Shown here: positions 33,541 through 43,648 of the stretch, one piece after another
Position numbering within the stretch: the first letter of the stretch is position 1
Layout: each line of letters opens with the position of its first letter
Assembly: GCF_030418125.1 (NCBI RefSeq)
Contig: NZ_JAUHTR010000001.1
Location: 248,001 to 312,000 of the forward strand
Direction: 5' to 3'
Length of the DNA: 64,000 nt
DNA from: Fictibacillus fluitans
GTDB taxonomy: Bacteria > Bacillota > Bacilli > Bacillales > Fictibacillaceae
Notes under the pieces: model-generated
The model's database searches: none
What the model was told of the DNA's origin: nothing
The model's input: the letters and a program-made list of their open reading frames with translations, nothing else
Translations under genes and position numbers: made by a program

Positions 33541-34107
33541 TTATTGATTGGCAATGCCATTGAGCATCATTTCAACAAAAATACGGGCGACTTCCTGTTC
33601 AGACAATTCCCCGTCCGGGTTATACCATTGATAGCTCCAATTAGCGGCTCCGAGCACCCCAAACGTGACAATGGATGGATTAAGGTCCCCTCGGAATTCC
33701 CCCCTGCCGATTCCTTCTTTTATAAGCTTTTCAATGTTAAATCGAAATTGGTCTCTCTTGGGAATGATTTGGGCAAGACGTTCTTCGTTCAGGTTTTTGA
33801 TTTCACGGAAAAATACCTTGGCACTTGCGCCTGCCTGCCTGATGCTTCCAATCAAGGTGTAGACGATTTCAAACAGCTTTTGTTTGCTGGTCATTAAATC
33901 GTTTTCCATGATTTTTTTCTGCTGAATCAGCAGTTCATCAATATACCGATTGTGAATATTCATCAGCAATTCCTCTTTGCTGGAAAAATAATAGTAAAAC
34001 GTTCCTTTCGTAACCCCGAGCGAATCAACGATATCCTGAATGGATGTTTCACTGAATCCGTTTTTCTCAAATAAAGAGATGCTGCATTCGGTAATTTTTT
34101 CTTTCAT
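33541..34107 (-). CDS. TetR/AcrR-family regulator of the acyl-CoA operon
   Basis: 188 residues. The N-terminal HTH is TSIQDIVDSLGVTKGTFYYYF (read in parts; helix 3 around residues 31-44), and a ligand domain follows. It resembles FadR/KstR-like regulators that sense acyl-CoA. It lies inside the operon that it probably controls, 79 bases after the acyl-CoA ligase gene start side. The only palindromic operator candidate is at the operon's head (37874-37897), so autoregulation through the main promoter is likely. GAGGATAC precedes the ATG. Confidence 0.88.
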   Translation of the reverse strand: MKEKITECSISLFEKNGFSETSIQDIVDSLGVTKGTFYYYFSSKEELLMNIHNRYIDELLIQQKKIMENDLMTSKQKLFEIVYTLIGSIRQAGASAKVFFREIKNLNEERLAQIIPKRDQFRFNIEKLIKEGIGRGEFRGDLNPSIVTFGVLGAANWSYQWYNPDGELSEQEVARIFVEMMLNGIANQ

Positions 34108-34186
34108 GCTTGTATCCTCACAATCTTTTTTGTTTACAGAAAAAATTGGGGCATCCTCCTTATTTTCTTATTTTCATTTTCAATGG

Positions 34187-35803
34187 TTATCGACTGGCTT
34201 GAATTCTTGCTTCATCCCGAAGTGCTCTTCTTAAGATTTTTCCGACATTCGTTTTCGGAAGCTGATCTCTGAACTCAATAAGATGAGGCACTTTATAAGC
34301 TGACAAGTTTTGTTTGCAATAATGAAAAACCTCTTCTTCTGTCAGACGCTTACCTTCTCTAAGCACAAGAATTGCCTTCACCTCTTCCCCGCGGTACGGA
34401 TCCGGAACGCCGATTACCACAGCTTCCCTTACCGCAGGATGCTCATACAGAACTTCTTCCACCTCCCGCGGATACACATTGTAACCGCTTGCAATAATCA
34501 TGTCTTTTTTACGGTCCATGATATAAACAAAGCCGTCTTCATCGAGTTTGGCGATGTCTCCTGTATACAGCCAGCCGTCCCTTAATGCTTGTGCGGTTTC
34601 ATCCGGCATGTTCCAGTACCCTTTCATGACTTGAGGGCCTTTAATGATCAGCTCTCCGAGTTCTCCCGTTTCTACATCAGCGGTGCCTGTACCCAAATCT
34701 ACCACCCGATAGTCTGTTGAGGGTAAGCCGATTCCCACACTCCCCGGTTTCCTGTCGGCAAACATGGGATTACAGTGAGTTGTTGGTGATGCTTCAGATA
34801 ACCCATACCCTTCCAAAATGGCGGAACCTGTTTTTCTTTCAAACTCCTGTAGCAGTTCCACCGGCATCGGGGCACTTCCGCTGTTGCAAACTTTAATAGA
34901 ATCGATACAATAGTTTTCCGCCTGCGGATGATTGGTGATGGCCACATACATCGTCGGCACGCCGGGAAAGATCGTAGGCTGTTCTTTTTTGATCGTATTC
35001 AGAACTTCTTCCAGATCAAACCTTGGAAGCAGGATGCTTTCCGAAGCGGTGAATACAGCCATGTTCATACAGGAAGTCATGCCGAATACATGAAAAAGGG
35101 GAATCACTGTCAGATACTTTTCTTTGCCTATCTCCATATTTAATTTAAAAAACTCATACGATTGCAGCACATTGGCCACAAGGTTGCGGTGGGTCAACAT
35201 GGCCCCTTTGGATCTGCCTGTGGTCCCTCCTGTATACTGTAATACAGCTGTTTCTTCCGGAGAGACGGGAACCCTTTGAAACGGGAGATCTCCTTTTTGT
35301 AAAAATTCATAGAATGTGGGTACTTCTCTCAGCTTCGGTTCCTGATCAAAGCTGACAGAGATGACTGTATTGAGCGAAAATAACTGCTCTGCCTTTTTCA
35401 CCTGGTGATACAGCGGTTCATAAACGACGATGATTTCAGCCCCACTGTCTTCAAGAATATGAAGCAATTCCCGTTCAACGAGCATCGGATTCACCTGTGT
35501 AACAATGCCTCCTGCCGCAAGGATTCCGTAATAGGCAATGGTGTATTGCGGACAGTTTGGCAGCATGACGGCCACCCTGTCCCCTTTCTTCATCCCATCT
35601 TTTTGCATGGCAGAAGCAAAACGGTGCACAAGATCCTGCAGTTCTTTATAAGTGGACTTATGGCCAAAAAAAGACAATGCGGTATGGTCCGGGTACTTTT
35701 CTGCCGTATGTTCAAGAAGCTGCGGAATCGTGTACTCGGGAATCTCAATCTCTGGTTGAATGGTATTGGGATAATGGCTTTTCCAGGTATTTACCTCACT
35801 CAT
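34187..35803 (-). CDS. Long/medium-chain fatty-acid-CoA ligase
   Basis: 538 residues from the ATG at 35803 (GGAGGGAG upstream; the frame reaches 35836 without support). ANL motifs: P-loop YTGGTTGRSKGAM near 185, EGYGLSEASP near 325, LYTGDIAKLDEDGFVYIMDRKKDMI (in parts near 420-444) and the catalytic Lys in TNVGKILRRAL near 523. It is close to LcfB-type ligases of Bacillus. It activates fatty acids to CoA thioesters at the membrane face. It is the third gene of the operon. Confidence 0.92.
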   Translation of the reverse strand: MSEVNTWKSHYPNTIQPEIEIPEYTIPQLLEHTAEKYPDHTALSFFGHKSTYKELQDLVHRFASAMQKDGMKKGDRVAVMLPNCPQYTIAYYGILAAGGIVTQVNPMLVERELLHILEDSGAEIIVVYEPLYHQVKKAEQLFSLNTVISVSFDQEPKLREVPTFYEFLQKGDLPFQRVPVSPEETAVLQYTGGTTGRSKGAMLTHRNLVANVLQSYEFFKLNMEIGKEKYLTVIPLFHVFGMTSCMNMAVFTASESILLPRFDLEEVLNTIKKEQPTIFPGVPTMYVAITNHPQAENYCIDSIKVCNSGSAPMPVELLQEFERKTGSAILEGYGLSEASPTTHCNPMFADRKPGSVGIGLPSTDYRVVDLGTGTADVETGELGELIIKGPQVMKGYWNMPDETAQALRDGWLYTGDIAKLDEDGFVYIMDRKKDMIIASGYNVYPREVEEVLYEHPAVREAVVIGVPDPYRGEEVKAILVLREGKRLTEEEVFHYCKQNLSAYKVPHLIEFRDQLPKTNVGKILRRALRDEARIQASR

Positions 35804-35845
35804 TCTTCTCCCTCCAGATGATAAATTGGAATTCAAAGTGCACCT

Positions 35846-36619
35846 TTACATGGCATGAGCTCCGCCATCTACAACCAGCACATCTCCTGTTATGTAATCA
35901 GAAGCACTGGAAGCAAGAAAAAGCGCTGCGCCTTTCAGGTCATCTGCATTTCCGAAGCGATTAAGCGGAGTACCACCCAATATGGCTTCCTTTCCCCGTT
36001 CCATCAGGATCTTTGACATTTTGGTAGGGAAAAAGCCAGGAGCGATGGCATTTACATTGATATTATACTGTCCCCATTTCACGGCAAGGTCTTTGGTAAA
36101 GGTAATGACCGCCCCTTTGCTTGTGTTGTAGCCAATGGTATCCATAAACCGCGGATCAGTGCCTCCGAGACCCGCCACCGATGCGATATTGATGATCTTC
36201 CCGGATTTTTGTTCAATCATCCTTTTTCCTGCTTCCTGGCTCATAAGAAAAGTTCCTGTGACATTCACATCGATGACTTTTTTCCAGGCTTCGTATGGCA
36301 TGTCCACAACAGGGGCTCCCCAGGTTGCTCCGCTGTTGTTCACTAAAATATCAATGGTTCCAAAGGTGCTGACGGTTTCACTTACCACGTTTTTCACATC
36401 ATCCGGATTAGTGATATCACACGACAGGGCAAGCGTACGTACTTTGAGGTCTGCGAGCTGCCCGGCGATTTCCTGGCACGCTTCCACTTTTCTTGAACAC
36501 AGCACCACGTTTGCCCCTGCTTCAGCCAGGGCTTCTGCAAACTGTTGCCCCAGGCCGCGGCCGCCGCCTGTAACGATGGCTGTCTTGCCTGTCAGGTCAA
36601 AAAGCTTAATGACATTCAT
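35846..36619 (-). CDS. SDR-family oxidoreductase (second)
   Basis: 257 residues. Cofactor loop TGGGRGLGQQFA near 17, NNSGATWGAP near 92, catalytic Ser in NIASVAGLGG, and Tyr-Lys in YNTSKGAVITF near 168. CSRKVEA at strand two with Arg suggests NADP(H). It resembles gluconate-5-dehydrogenase/3-oxoacyl reductases. In the levulinate (lva) pathway an SDR reduces the 4-keto group before phosphorylation; this gene sits right after the ACAD11-like gene and could do that. AGGAGG precedes the start. Confidence 0.88.
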   Translation of the reverse strand: MNVIKLFDLTGKTAIVTGGGRGLGQQFAEALAEAGANVVLCSRKVEACQEIAGQLADLKVRTLALSCDITNPDDVKNVVSETVSTFGTIDILVNNSGATWGAPVVDMPYEAWKKVIDVNVTGTFLMSQEAGKRMIEQKSGKIINIASVAGLGGTDPRFMDTIGYNTSKGAVITFTKDLAVKWGQYNINVNAIAPGFFPTKMSKILMERGKEAILGGTPLNRFGNADDLKGAALFLASSASDYITGDVLVVDGGAHAM

Positions 36620-36630
36620 GAATATGCCTC

Positions 36631-37854
36631 CTAATAAACCAATTGTCCTTCATATTTCTTCAATTCAAGTTTTGCAAGCTGAGCACGGTGTACTTCATCC
36701 GGACCATCGGCCAGACGGAGGGTGCGGGCGTTGGCCCATTGTGCGGCAAGCGTCACATCATTTGAAACTCCTGCACCTCCAAACGCCTGAATGGCACGGT
36801 CGATGACACGGAGAGCCATGGAAGGAGCCACCACTTTAATCATCGCTATCTCTGCCTTCGCTGCTTTATTGCCTACCGTGTCCATCATATACGCGGCTTT
36901 TAGCGTTAAGAGCCGGGCTTGTTCGATTTCAATCCGTGAATTTGCGATCCATTCGCGGACTACTCCCTGATCCGCTATCGGCTTGCCGAACGCTTTGCGG
37001 CTTTGTACACGCTTACATAAATCCTCAAGCGCACGCTCGGCAGCACCGATCAGGCGTATGCAATGATGTATTCTTCCCGGCCCAAGACGTCCCTGTGCAA
37101 TCGCAAACCCCTTTCCTTCTCCCCAGATGATGTTTTGGGCGGGAACTCTGACGTTTTCATATGAGATTTCGGCGTGTCCGTGCGGGGCATGATCATACCC
37201 GAAAACCGGCAGGAGACGTTCGACTTTTACGCCCGGGGTATCGAGCGGAACTAGAATCATCGATTGCTGTTCATGCCGGTTTGCGGTCGGATCTGTCTTT
37301 CCCATAAGAATAGCGATCTTACAGCGAGGATCTCCTGCCCCAGAAGACCACCATTTGCGGCCGTTGATCACATACTCATCTCCGTCTTTTTCAATGCGGG
37401 CTTCTATATTGGTTGCATCCGATGAAGCTACTTCCGGCTCCGTCATTGAAAAACAGGACCGGATTTTCCCTTCCAGAAGCGGTTTAAGCCATTGTTCTTT
37501 TTGCTCTTCTGTTCCATAGCGCACCAGCACTTCCATGTTTCCTGTATCCGGCGCATTGCAGTTGAACACTTCGGGACCAATCAGTGAACGGCCCATGATT
37601 TCACATAGTGGTGCGTATTCCTGATTGTTCAATCCGGCGCCATAGTCACTTTCCGGAAGAAAAAGATTCCAGAGCCCTTCCTTTCGTGCTTTTTCCTTCA
37701 TTTCTTCCATAATGGGAGGAATATTACTCCACCGGGTTTCCTGCTGATTAAGCTGTTCCTCATAAAGATGCTCATTCGGATACACATGCTGCTCCATAAA
37801 ATCTGCGATCCTTTTGCGCAGGTCGTTGACCCGATCAGAATACGAAAAATCCAT
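36631..37854 (-). CDS. ACAD11-like acyl-CoA dehydrogenase, first gene of the operon
   Basis: 407 residues from the ATG at 37854 (AAGGAG eight bases upstream; the ATG at 37863 is too close). Blocks [13 protein letters not shown] near 97, [16 protein letters not shown] near 135, [14 protein letters not shown] near 165, [14 protein letters not shown] near 255 and [18 protein letters not shown] near 385 follow the dehydrogenase half of human ACAD10/11 almost word for word. The usual catalytic Glu is replaced by the DGPDEVH region of that subfamily. Its kinase partner is encoded separately at 30328-31386. It likely acts on 4-phospho-acyl-CoA. Confidence 0.9.
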   Translation of the reverse strand: MDFSYSDRVNDLRKRIADFMEQHVYPNEHLYEEQLNQQETRWSNIPPIMEEMKEKARKEGLWNLFLPESDYGAGLNNQEYAPLCEIMGRSLIGPEVFNCNAPDTGNMEVLVRYGTEEQKEQWLKPLLEGKIRSCFSMTEPEVASSDATNIEARIEKDGDEYVINGRKWWSSGAGDPRCKIAILMGKTDPTANRHEQQSMILVPLDTPGVKVERLLPVFGYDHAPHGHAEISYENVRVPAQNIIWGEGKGFAIAQGRLGPGRIHHCIRLIGAAERALEDLCKRVQSRKAFGKPIADQGVVREWIANSRIEIEQARLLTLKAAYMMDTVGNKAAKAEIAMIKVVAPSMALRVIDRAIQAFGGAGVSNDVTLAAQWANARTLRLADGPDEVHRAQLAKLELKKYEGQLVY

Positions 37855-37873
37855 GTGCTTCATCTCCTTTTCA

Positions 37874-37897
37874 CTTACTAACCGGTCGGTATGTAAG
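37874..37897. promoter_or_regulatory. TetR-type palindromic operator of the acyl-CoA operon
   Basis: Half-sites CTTAC-TAACCGGT and CGGTATGTAAG form a 24-bp imperfect palindrome (9 of 12 base pairs match) centred on an ACCGGTCGGT core. It lies just downstream of the -10 element, where a bound TetR protein would block transcription. Confidence 0.7.
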
Positions 37898-37906
37898 ATT
37901 AGTTAC

Positions 37907-37934
37907 AGTATACTCTTTTCCTTTCAAAATTCAA
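37907..37934 (-). promoter_or_regulatory. Sigma-A promoter of the acyl-CoA operon
   Basis: On the minus strand -35 TTGAAT (37934-37929) and -10 TATACT (37912-37907) are spaced by 16 bases. Transcription would start next to the operator. No further promoter was seen within the 13.4 kb. Confidence 0.65.
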
Positions 37935-38038
37935 TAAAATTGAAAGATAATTCAAAAAATTGATCATAAAGTCCTTTTTAAATTGTGCGCATTGGTTGGA
38001 ATTCGGGTATAGGACATACTAATACCGGAGGTGAAATG

Positions 38039-38353
38039 ATGAGCAAAACAAAAACTCTTCTTACCTGGGCCTCAGCTCTCTTTTTCTTCTACGCTGCTTG
38101 GTCAGGTTTCATAGATCAGGAGTTCGCCTTTTCAAAAGTGGAAGGCCGCGTCCTGCAAAAGGATTATACTGAAATCGCTGTTGACCGGGGAATGAACGTT
38201 CAGACCCAGCCCCGATATATCCTCCGCCTTTCTTCAGGCGAAAATCTTTTTGTGTCATCCCCGGATTTTCATTCGGTGGATCAGGGCGATCATGTTTTAT
38301 TTATTAGTCAGCATGGAAATGTGAATCTGTACGAGAAAAAAAGCCACTCCTGA
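38039..38353 (+). CDS. Hypothetical membrane-anchored small protein
   Basis: 104 residues from the ATG at 38039, with CGGAGGTG upstream; the longer frame from 37985 lacks a site. One N-terminal helix (about 7-23, LLTWASALFFFYAAW) is followed by an extracytoplasmic beta-rich domain (VEGRVLQKDYTE, QPRYILRLSSGENLFVSS). No Cys or known motif. The shape recalls OB-fold-like NfeD domains, but I do not claim that. It diverges from the acyl-CoA operon. Confidence 0.6.
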   Translation: MSKTKTLLTWASALFFFYAAWSGFIDQEFAFSKVEGRVLQKDYTEIAVDRGMNVQTQPRYILRLSSGENLFVSSPDFHSVDQGDHVLFISQHGNVNLYEKKSHS

Positions 38354-38372
38354 ATCAGGAATGGCTTTTTGG
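38335..38372. terminator. Bidirectional terminator
   Basis: AAAAAGCCACTCCTGA pairs with TCAGGAATGGCTTTTT between convergent genes. Confidence 0.8.
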
Positions 38373-38394
38373 AATTTCATTTTTTTAATCTGTA

Positions 38395-39381
<987 letters not shown>

Positions 39382-39444
39382 TCATTGTCATCCTCTCATG
39401 CAAACTGGTTTTGGACATACAGATACCTTTACCCCAATTCTGCT

Positions 39445-39482
39445 TAAAAAAACGAAGAGAGCGCAAGTCAGCCTCTTCGCTT
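39445..39482 (-). terminator. Terminator of the nitroreductase gene
   Basis: On the minus strand GCGAAGAGG pairs with CTCTCTTCGTT and is followed by seven T. Confidence 0.75.
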
Positions 39483-39488
39483 ATAAAA

Positions 39489-40058
39489 CTAATTGATCCA
39501 TTGAGTGACTTCTTTAAAATTCTGTTTTTTCACATCTGCCGGGCTCATCTCCGGGTACCCCAGGTAAATGAAGCCCGCCATCTCGCCGCTGTCTGACAGC
39601 CGAAAGAATTCTTTCATTTTTTCATGATAACAAATGGCACCCGTTCGCCAAACAGCACCTAGACCAAGCGCATGGGCCGCCAAAAGCATGTTTTGAATAG
39701 CGGCACTGGATGCAGCTACTTCTTCCTCCCGGATGATTTTAGGACCCTTATCCGGATCAACACCAACCGCAATAATGACAGGAGCACGAAGCGGTTTTTT
39801 CTTCGTCTTTTCTAGTTTTTGAATATCTTCGTCACAAAGGGGTTCTTTCATTGAAAGTCTGGAAACACTGGTGAGGTGTTCTCCAAACCTGTTCCGGCCT
39901 TCTCCCGTGAGGACAAAGAAACGCCAGGGATAGGTGCGGTGATGATTTGGCGCGTACATTCCGGCTTCTAAAATTTTTTCAATAAATTCTTGTGGTACGG
40001 GTTCATCTTTCACTTTCCCGATACTCCGTCTTGTTTTTATTGCATCAAAAATGTCCAT
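39489..40058 (-). CDS. Nitroreductase-family FMN oxidoreductase (YdjA-like)
   Basis: 189 residues. It starts MDIFDAIKTRRSIGKVKDEPV with the FMN-binding RRS motif, and has YAPNHHRTYPWRFFVL near 36 and LLAAHALGLGAVWRTG near 125. It reduces nitro compounds or quinones with NAD(P)H, and the natural substrate is unknown. Its length is right for the small YdjA branch. AAAGGGTG lies before the ATG. Confidence 0.88.
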   Translation of the reverse strand: MDIFDAIKTRRSIGKVKDEPVPQEFIEKILEAGMYAPNHHRTYPWRFFVLTGEGRNRFGEHLTSVSRLSMKEPLCDEDIQKLEKTKKKPLRAPVIIAVGVDPDKGPKIIREEEVAASSAAIQNMLLAAHALGLGAVWRTGAICYHEKMKEFFRLSDSGEMAGFIYLGYPEMSPADVKKQNFKEVTQWIN

Positions 40059-40129
40059 GAAGCTTCACCCTTTTTACTTGAACTTATGTCTTTTTCCATA
40101 CCATTATAACGCAACACCTCTTTTCCAGG

Positions 40130-40657
40130 CTAAAGGTGTGCTTTCTTACATCTATCCCATGCCTGTGCAAGCGCATCAATCTCTTTCGCCAAAGCATGTT
40201 TCCCCTCAATGTATGAGGTGATGTCCCATGGATATTTTCTGGCGAGCTCTCCTTTAAGCTGGCTATATTCTTCCGCTTTCTGTGGATGACTGATCAAATA
40301 ATCCCTGAAATTAAGGTGCCGTTCAATTTCGGGATCACCCGATTCATAGATATGTACATGGTGAGTGCGCATATCCCCTCCTTTTTGAAAATAACGCCGG
40401 CCTTCGATTCCATTTTCTCCTTTTGGTTCATAACCGATCTCTATAAGCTTTTCGTTATAATCATCCACAAGGGAAAGATCAGTGACAACAGGAAGTAGAT
40501 CGATGACTGGCTTTGCTGCAAGGCCGCGAACCGAAGTGCTTCCTATATGATGGATATCGATGAGCAAGCGGTCCAATATATCAGCCAGCCTGCTGCTTTC
40601 TTTCTTATATTCTGTTTCCCATGATGGTGAGTAGGGCAGAACCTCCACTTTTCTCAT
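40130..40657 (-). CDS. GrpB-family (UPF0157) nucleotidyltransferase-fold protein
   Basis: 175 residues. It contains the family core IHHIGSTSVRGLAAKPVIDLLPVV (in parts, about 35-58), with the GSTSV and D-x-D-like residues of the nucleotidyltransferase fold, then RRYFQKGGDMRTHHVHIYESG near 87 and LNFRDYLISHP near 115. Family members are sometimes fused to CoaE, but the reaction is not established. AAGGAGGGATGGC precedes the start. Confidence 0.88.
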   Translation of the reverse strand: MRKVEVLPYSPSWETEYKKESSRLADILDRLLIDIHHIGSTSVRGLAAKPVIDLLPVVTDLSLVDDYNEKLIEIGYEPKGENGIEGRRYFQKGGDMRTHHVHIYESGDPEIERHLNFRDYLISHPQKAEEYSQLKGELARKYPWDITSYIEGKHALAKEIDALAQAWDRCKKAHL

Positions 40658-40786
40658 GCCATCCCTCCTTATACTATGTATACCGCTTCATTATACTGCA
40701 GTAAAATGAATGCACGCACCCATTTTCGGAAACCTTAAATAACGGACAGCGAATCGCTGTTCAACTTTATACGGAGGTGTTGCAGC

Positions 40787-40978
40787 ATGGCAAGAAACAA
40801 ACTTTTGGTACCGGGTTCTGAAAATGCTTTAGGGCAGATGAAAGAGGAAATTGCCAATGAGTTTGGAGTAAAGCTTGGTGCAGACACAACCTCAAGAGCG
40901 AATGGTTCTGTCGGCGGCGAAATGACGAAACGTCTTGTCGCAATGGGAGAACAGCAGCTCAGAAATCAGCCCCGCTAA
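40787..40978 (+). CDS. Alpha/beta-type small acid-soluble spore protein
   Basis: A 63-residue SASP. It has the GPR cleavage-type region [19 protein letters not shown] near 18-36 and the conserved [15 protein letters not shown] near 44-58. It coats forespore DNA, forces it toward A-form, and protects it from UV and heat. ACGGAGGTGTTGCAGC precedes the ATG. Direct evidence that the organism forms spores. A perfect 6-bp hairpin (ACAGCG-AAT-CGCTGT, near 40746-40760) lies in the leader. I could not assign a confident sigma-G promoter. Confidence 0.95.
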   Translation: MARNKLLVPGSENALGQMKEEIANEFGVKLGADTTSRANGSVGGEMTKRLVAMGEQQLRNQPR

Positions 40979-40987
40979 GGCAGGATT

Positions 40988-41021
40988 TCAAAAAAAAAGG
41001 GACCCTGATGGGTCTCTTTTT
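40988..41021. terminator. Bidirectional terminator of SASP and speD
   Basis: AAAAGGGACCC pairs with GGGTCTCTTTTT between the convergent stops; T tracts on both strands. Confidence 0.75.
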
Positions 41022-41023
41022 AA

Positions 41024-41836
41024 TTATCGGTGATTCATATTGCGTCCAAAATAGATTTCTTCCATTTCTTCCGTAATCCTTGAAGTGATAGCTGTTTTTT
41101 CCTCTTCACTAAGTGTTTCACTTTTATAACCGAACAAATAATTGTTCAAGTCAAATTCTTTCAGTTTGCATTTGGTATGAAAAATATTTTCCTGATAGAT
41201 ATTGGAATCAATCATGTCAAATTGTTCTTTATGTTCCTCATCTATAAAATTCTGGATGGAATGGATATCATGGTCGATAAAAAGCTTTCTTCCTTTGAAG
41301 TCCCGTGTAAAGCCTCTTACGCGGTAATCGATTGTCATAATGTCTGTATCAAATGAATCAATCAGGTGATTCAGCGCTTTTAACGGGGATATCTCCCCGC
41401 AGGTGGATACATCAATATCCGCCCTGAACGTACTGATTCCCTCTTCCGGATGGTATTCCGGATACGTATGAACGGTCAGATGGCTTTTATCGAGCTGCAT
41501 GACGACAGATTCCGGCATCGCAGCCGGTGTTTCTTCAAGATGTTCGGTTGGCACTTCCACCACCGGTCCCTCTGATACTAATAAAGTAACGCTCGCTCCC
41601 TGAGGCACATAATCCTGCTTGGCGATGTTTAACACATGTGCTCCAATCCGGTCGGACACTCCCTGCAGAATGCGGGTTAAACGCTCTGCGCTGTATTCTT
41701 CATCAATGTATGCGATGTACGCCTCCCTTTCTTCTCTCGTTTTCGTGTAACAGATATCATACATATTAAAACTTAATGACTTTGTCAGGTTATTGAAACC
41801 ATGCAATTGTATCCGCTGATTTGGTATTATGCTCAT
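41024..41836 (-). CDS. speD: S-adenosylmethionine decarboxylase proenzyme (E. coli type)
   Basis: 270 residues, the long SpeD form rather than the 126-residue type found in B. subtilis. It makes decarboxylated AdoMet for spermidine synthesis. Self-cleavage should occur before Ser 118 in [12 protein letters not shown], giving the pyruvoyl cofactor. [10 protein letters not shown] near 22 and [20 protein letters not shown] near 137-156 follow the enterobacterial family. No speE is nearby. AAGGGGACA precedes the start. Confidence 0.93.
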   Translation of the reverse strand: MSIIPNQRIQLHGFNNLTKSLSFNMYDICYTKTREEREAYIAYIDEEYSAERLTRILQGVSDRIGAHVLNIAKQDYVPQGASVTLLVSEGPVVEVPTEHLEETPAAMPESVVMQLDKSHLTVHTYPEYHPEEGISTFRADIDVSTCGEISPLKALNHLIDSFDTDIMTIDYRVRGFTRDFKGRKLFIDHDIHSIQNFIDEEHKEQFDMIDSNIYQENIFHTKCKLKEFDLNNYLFGYKSETLSEEEKTAITSRITEEMEEIYFGRNMNHR

Positions 41837-41912
41837 GAAAGATGTCCCCTTATTTTCCGATAGTTTTTGATGAAAGGTCCTTTAAATAGTTTTAAGATAC
41901 CCTCCATTGTGC

Positions 41913-41948
41913 ATAAAAAAACAGCTTCCTTATTTCAAGGAAGCCGTA
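41913..41948 (-). terminator. Terminator of the glutaminase gene
   Basis: On the minus strand CGGCTTCCTT pairs with AAGGAAGCTG and is followed by seven T. Confidence 0.8.
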
Positions 41949-41954
41949 TCATGG

Positions 41955-42884
41955 TCAAAACATGCTCAAATCATACTTTTTTGACAGCATTTCAAGTATT
42001 TTCACCCCTGCAATGCTGTTTCCCTTATCATCTAGTGCCGCACCAAAAATTCCAATGCCAAACCGGTTGGGAACGGATCCCATAATGCCTCCGGAAACCC
42101 CGCTTTTTGCGGGTATTCCCACGCGGACTGCAAACTCCCCGGATGCATTATACATCCCGCATGTCACCATAAACGTTTTGCAGATTCGTGCCACGGAAAC
42201 CGGAATAAGCTGTTCTTTGGTTAAAGGCTCAAACCCGTCAAGCGCAAACACCAGCCCGATTCGCGCAAGATCCAGGCAGTTCATTTCGATCGCGCATTGT
42301 TTCGTGTACAGGTATATGAGATTCTCCACATCTTCATTAATAATGCTGTGCTGCTTCATAAAATAACACAGGGAACGGTTGAGATGTGCAGTCTCGAATT
42401 CCGAGGCAGCTATTTCCTCACAATACGAAATGGAGGGATTGCCTGCGAGCTTCCTTACGAAATAAAGCAAACGTTCAATTCTTTCCTGAACGGATTCACC
42501 TTTAATCAAATGGGTAACAGCAAGAGCCCCGGCATTGATCATTGGATTAAGGGGTTTGGAAGGTTTGCTGATTTCCAGCTTTATGATCGAATTGAATGGA
42601 TCCCCCGTTGGCTCGTATCCGACCTTGGAAAACACATGATCTTCTCCCCGGTCCATCAATGCCAAAGCAAGAGCCAGGACTTTTGAAATGCTTTGGAGTG
42701 AGAGCTTCATCCTCACATCACCCGCGGAGACACAGTTGCCTTCAGGATGAGAAATGGCAACTGACAAATTGTCAGGATCTGCCTGATTTAAAGCCGGGAT
42801 ATAGTCGGCCACCTTCCCATACTGAGTATAAACTCTTGCTTGCATCATGATCTGCTTCAATTCTTCGCTTGATGTACATGGCAT
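41955..42884 (-). CDS. glsA: Glutaminase
   Basis: 309 residues from the ATG at 42884, eight bases after a GGAG; an ATG two codons earlier is too close. It has the serine-dependent beta-lactamase-like fold. The S-x-x-K motif is in [13 protein letters not shown] (about 62-74), and [14 protein letters not shown] near 115, [17 protein letters not shown] near 228 and [21 protein letters not shown] (in parts near 255-275) are family blocks. It hydrolyses glutamine to glutamate and ammonia. In B. subtilis glsA is controlled by a two-component system; no such genes are here. Confidence 0.93.
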   Translation of the reverse strand: MPCTSSEELKQIMMQARVYTQYGKVADYIPALNQADPDNLSVAISHPEGNCVSAGDVRMKLSLQSISKVLALALALMDRGEDHVFSKVGYEPTGDPFNSIIKLEISKPSKPLNPMINAGALAVTHLIKGESVQERIERLLYFVRKLAGNPSISYCEEIAASEFETAHLNRSLCYFMKQHSIINEDVENLIYLYTKQCAIEMNCLDLARIGLVFALDGFEPLTKEQLIPVSVARICKTFMVTCGMYNASGEFAVRVGIPAKSGVSGGIMGSVPNRFGIGIFGAALDDKGNSIAGVKILEMLSKKYDLSMF

Positions 42885-43020
42885 AAACATTTCTCCGTTT
42901 CTGTTTCCTGGAATTAGTTTTCACCTGATCGCCTGCTTCATACAGAAAACGGAAGAAATTAATAATAAGAATAGGTTGAACATAAGGTAGTATAAATACA
43001 GTGACAGGGATGGCGTAACG

Positions 43021-43602
43021 ATGAATAAATTAATCGCGATCGGCTGCGGAAGCACGTTGATGGGAATCGGAATCAATGGTTTTATTCTGCCTCAGCATAT
43101 ATTGAACGGAGGTTTTATCGGCCTTGCTCTGCTGCTCAAATACACCGCCGGATTTCAGGTGGGCTTCTCGATCATCTGTCTTAGTGCTCCCGTCTTTATC
43201 ATGGCATTCTTCTATAATAAAATCTATTTTTTGAACAGCCTTATGGGAATGCTTCTCTCCTCGCTGCTGATCGACAGAATGTTTCCTCTGCAGAAACTGT
43301 TCCAAGTTCCCATTTGGGGAAGTGCCTGTATCGGCGGGGCGTTAATCGGGGCAGGGGTCGGGATAATGATGAGATATAATACATGCGTCGGAGGACTTGA
43401 TCTGCTGGCACTCCTGATGTCCAAATGGTTTCGATTCAATCCGGGCCTTCTCATGATTTTCCTGGATGCGATTATCATTACAGCCGGTATGGTTCTCCTG
43501 CAGGATCCTTATTTGCTGTTTTCCTTTGTCACCATCCTGATTGCCGGGACCGTAACAGCGCTTTTAACTTCTTATCAATCGGTTGATTTGTTTTTACCAT
43601 AA
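43021..43602 (+). CDS. YitT-family membrane protein, short form
   Basis: 193 residues with five or six hydrophobic segments. It carries YitT_membrane repeats: GINGFILPQHILNGGFIGLALLL near 17-39 and IGAGVGIMMRYNTCVGGLDLLAL near 109-131. The usual C-terminal cytosolic DUF2179 domain is absent; the protein ends just after the last helix, as in the shorter YczE/YitT relatives. Function unknown. The ribosome-binding site AGGGATGG is moderate. Confidence 0.82.
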   Translation: MNKLIAIGCGSTLMGIGINGFILPQHILNGGFIGLALLLKYTAGFQVGFSIICLSAPVFIMAFFYNKIYFLNSLMGMLLSSLLIDRMFPLQKLFQVPIWGSACIGGALIGAGVGIMMRYNTCVGGLDLLALLMSKWFRFNPGLLMIFLDAIIITAGMVLLQDPYLLFSFVTILIAGTVTALLTSYQSVDLFLP

Positions 43603-43603
43603 A

Positions 43604-43642
43604 ATAACCCCATCACATGCTGACGATGTGATGGGGTTTTCA
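43604..43642. terminator. Bidirectional terminator
   Basis: AACCCCATCACAT pairs with ATGTGATGGGGTT around a seven-base loop. The stem is 13 perfect base pairs, between convergent genes. Confidence 0.85.
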
Positions 43643-43648
43643 TTACCT

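Noticed and set aside
40677-40760. Sigma-G promoter and regulatory hairpin for the SASP gene
   Set aside because: CATTATA near 40689 fits a sigma-G -10, but no matching -35 lies at 17-18 bases; the small hairpin is noted in the gene entry only.
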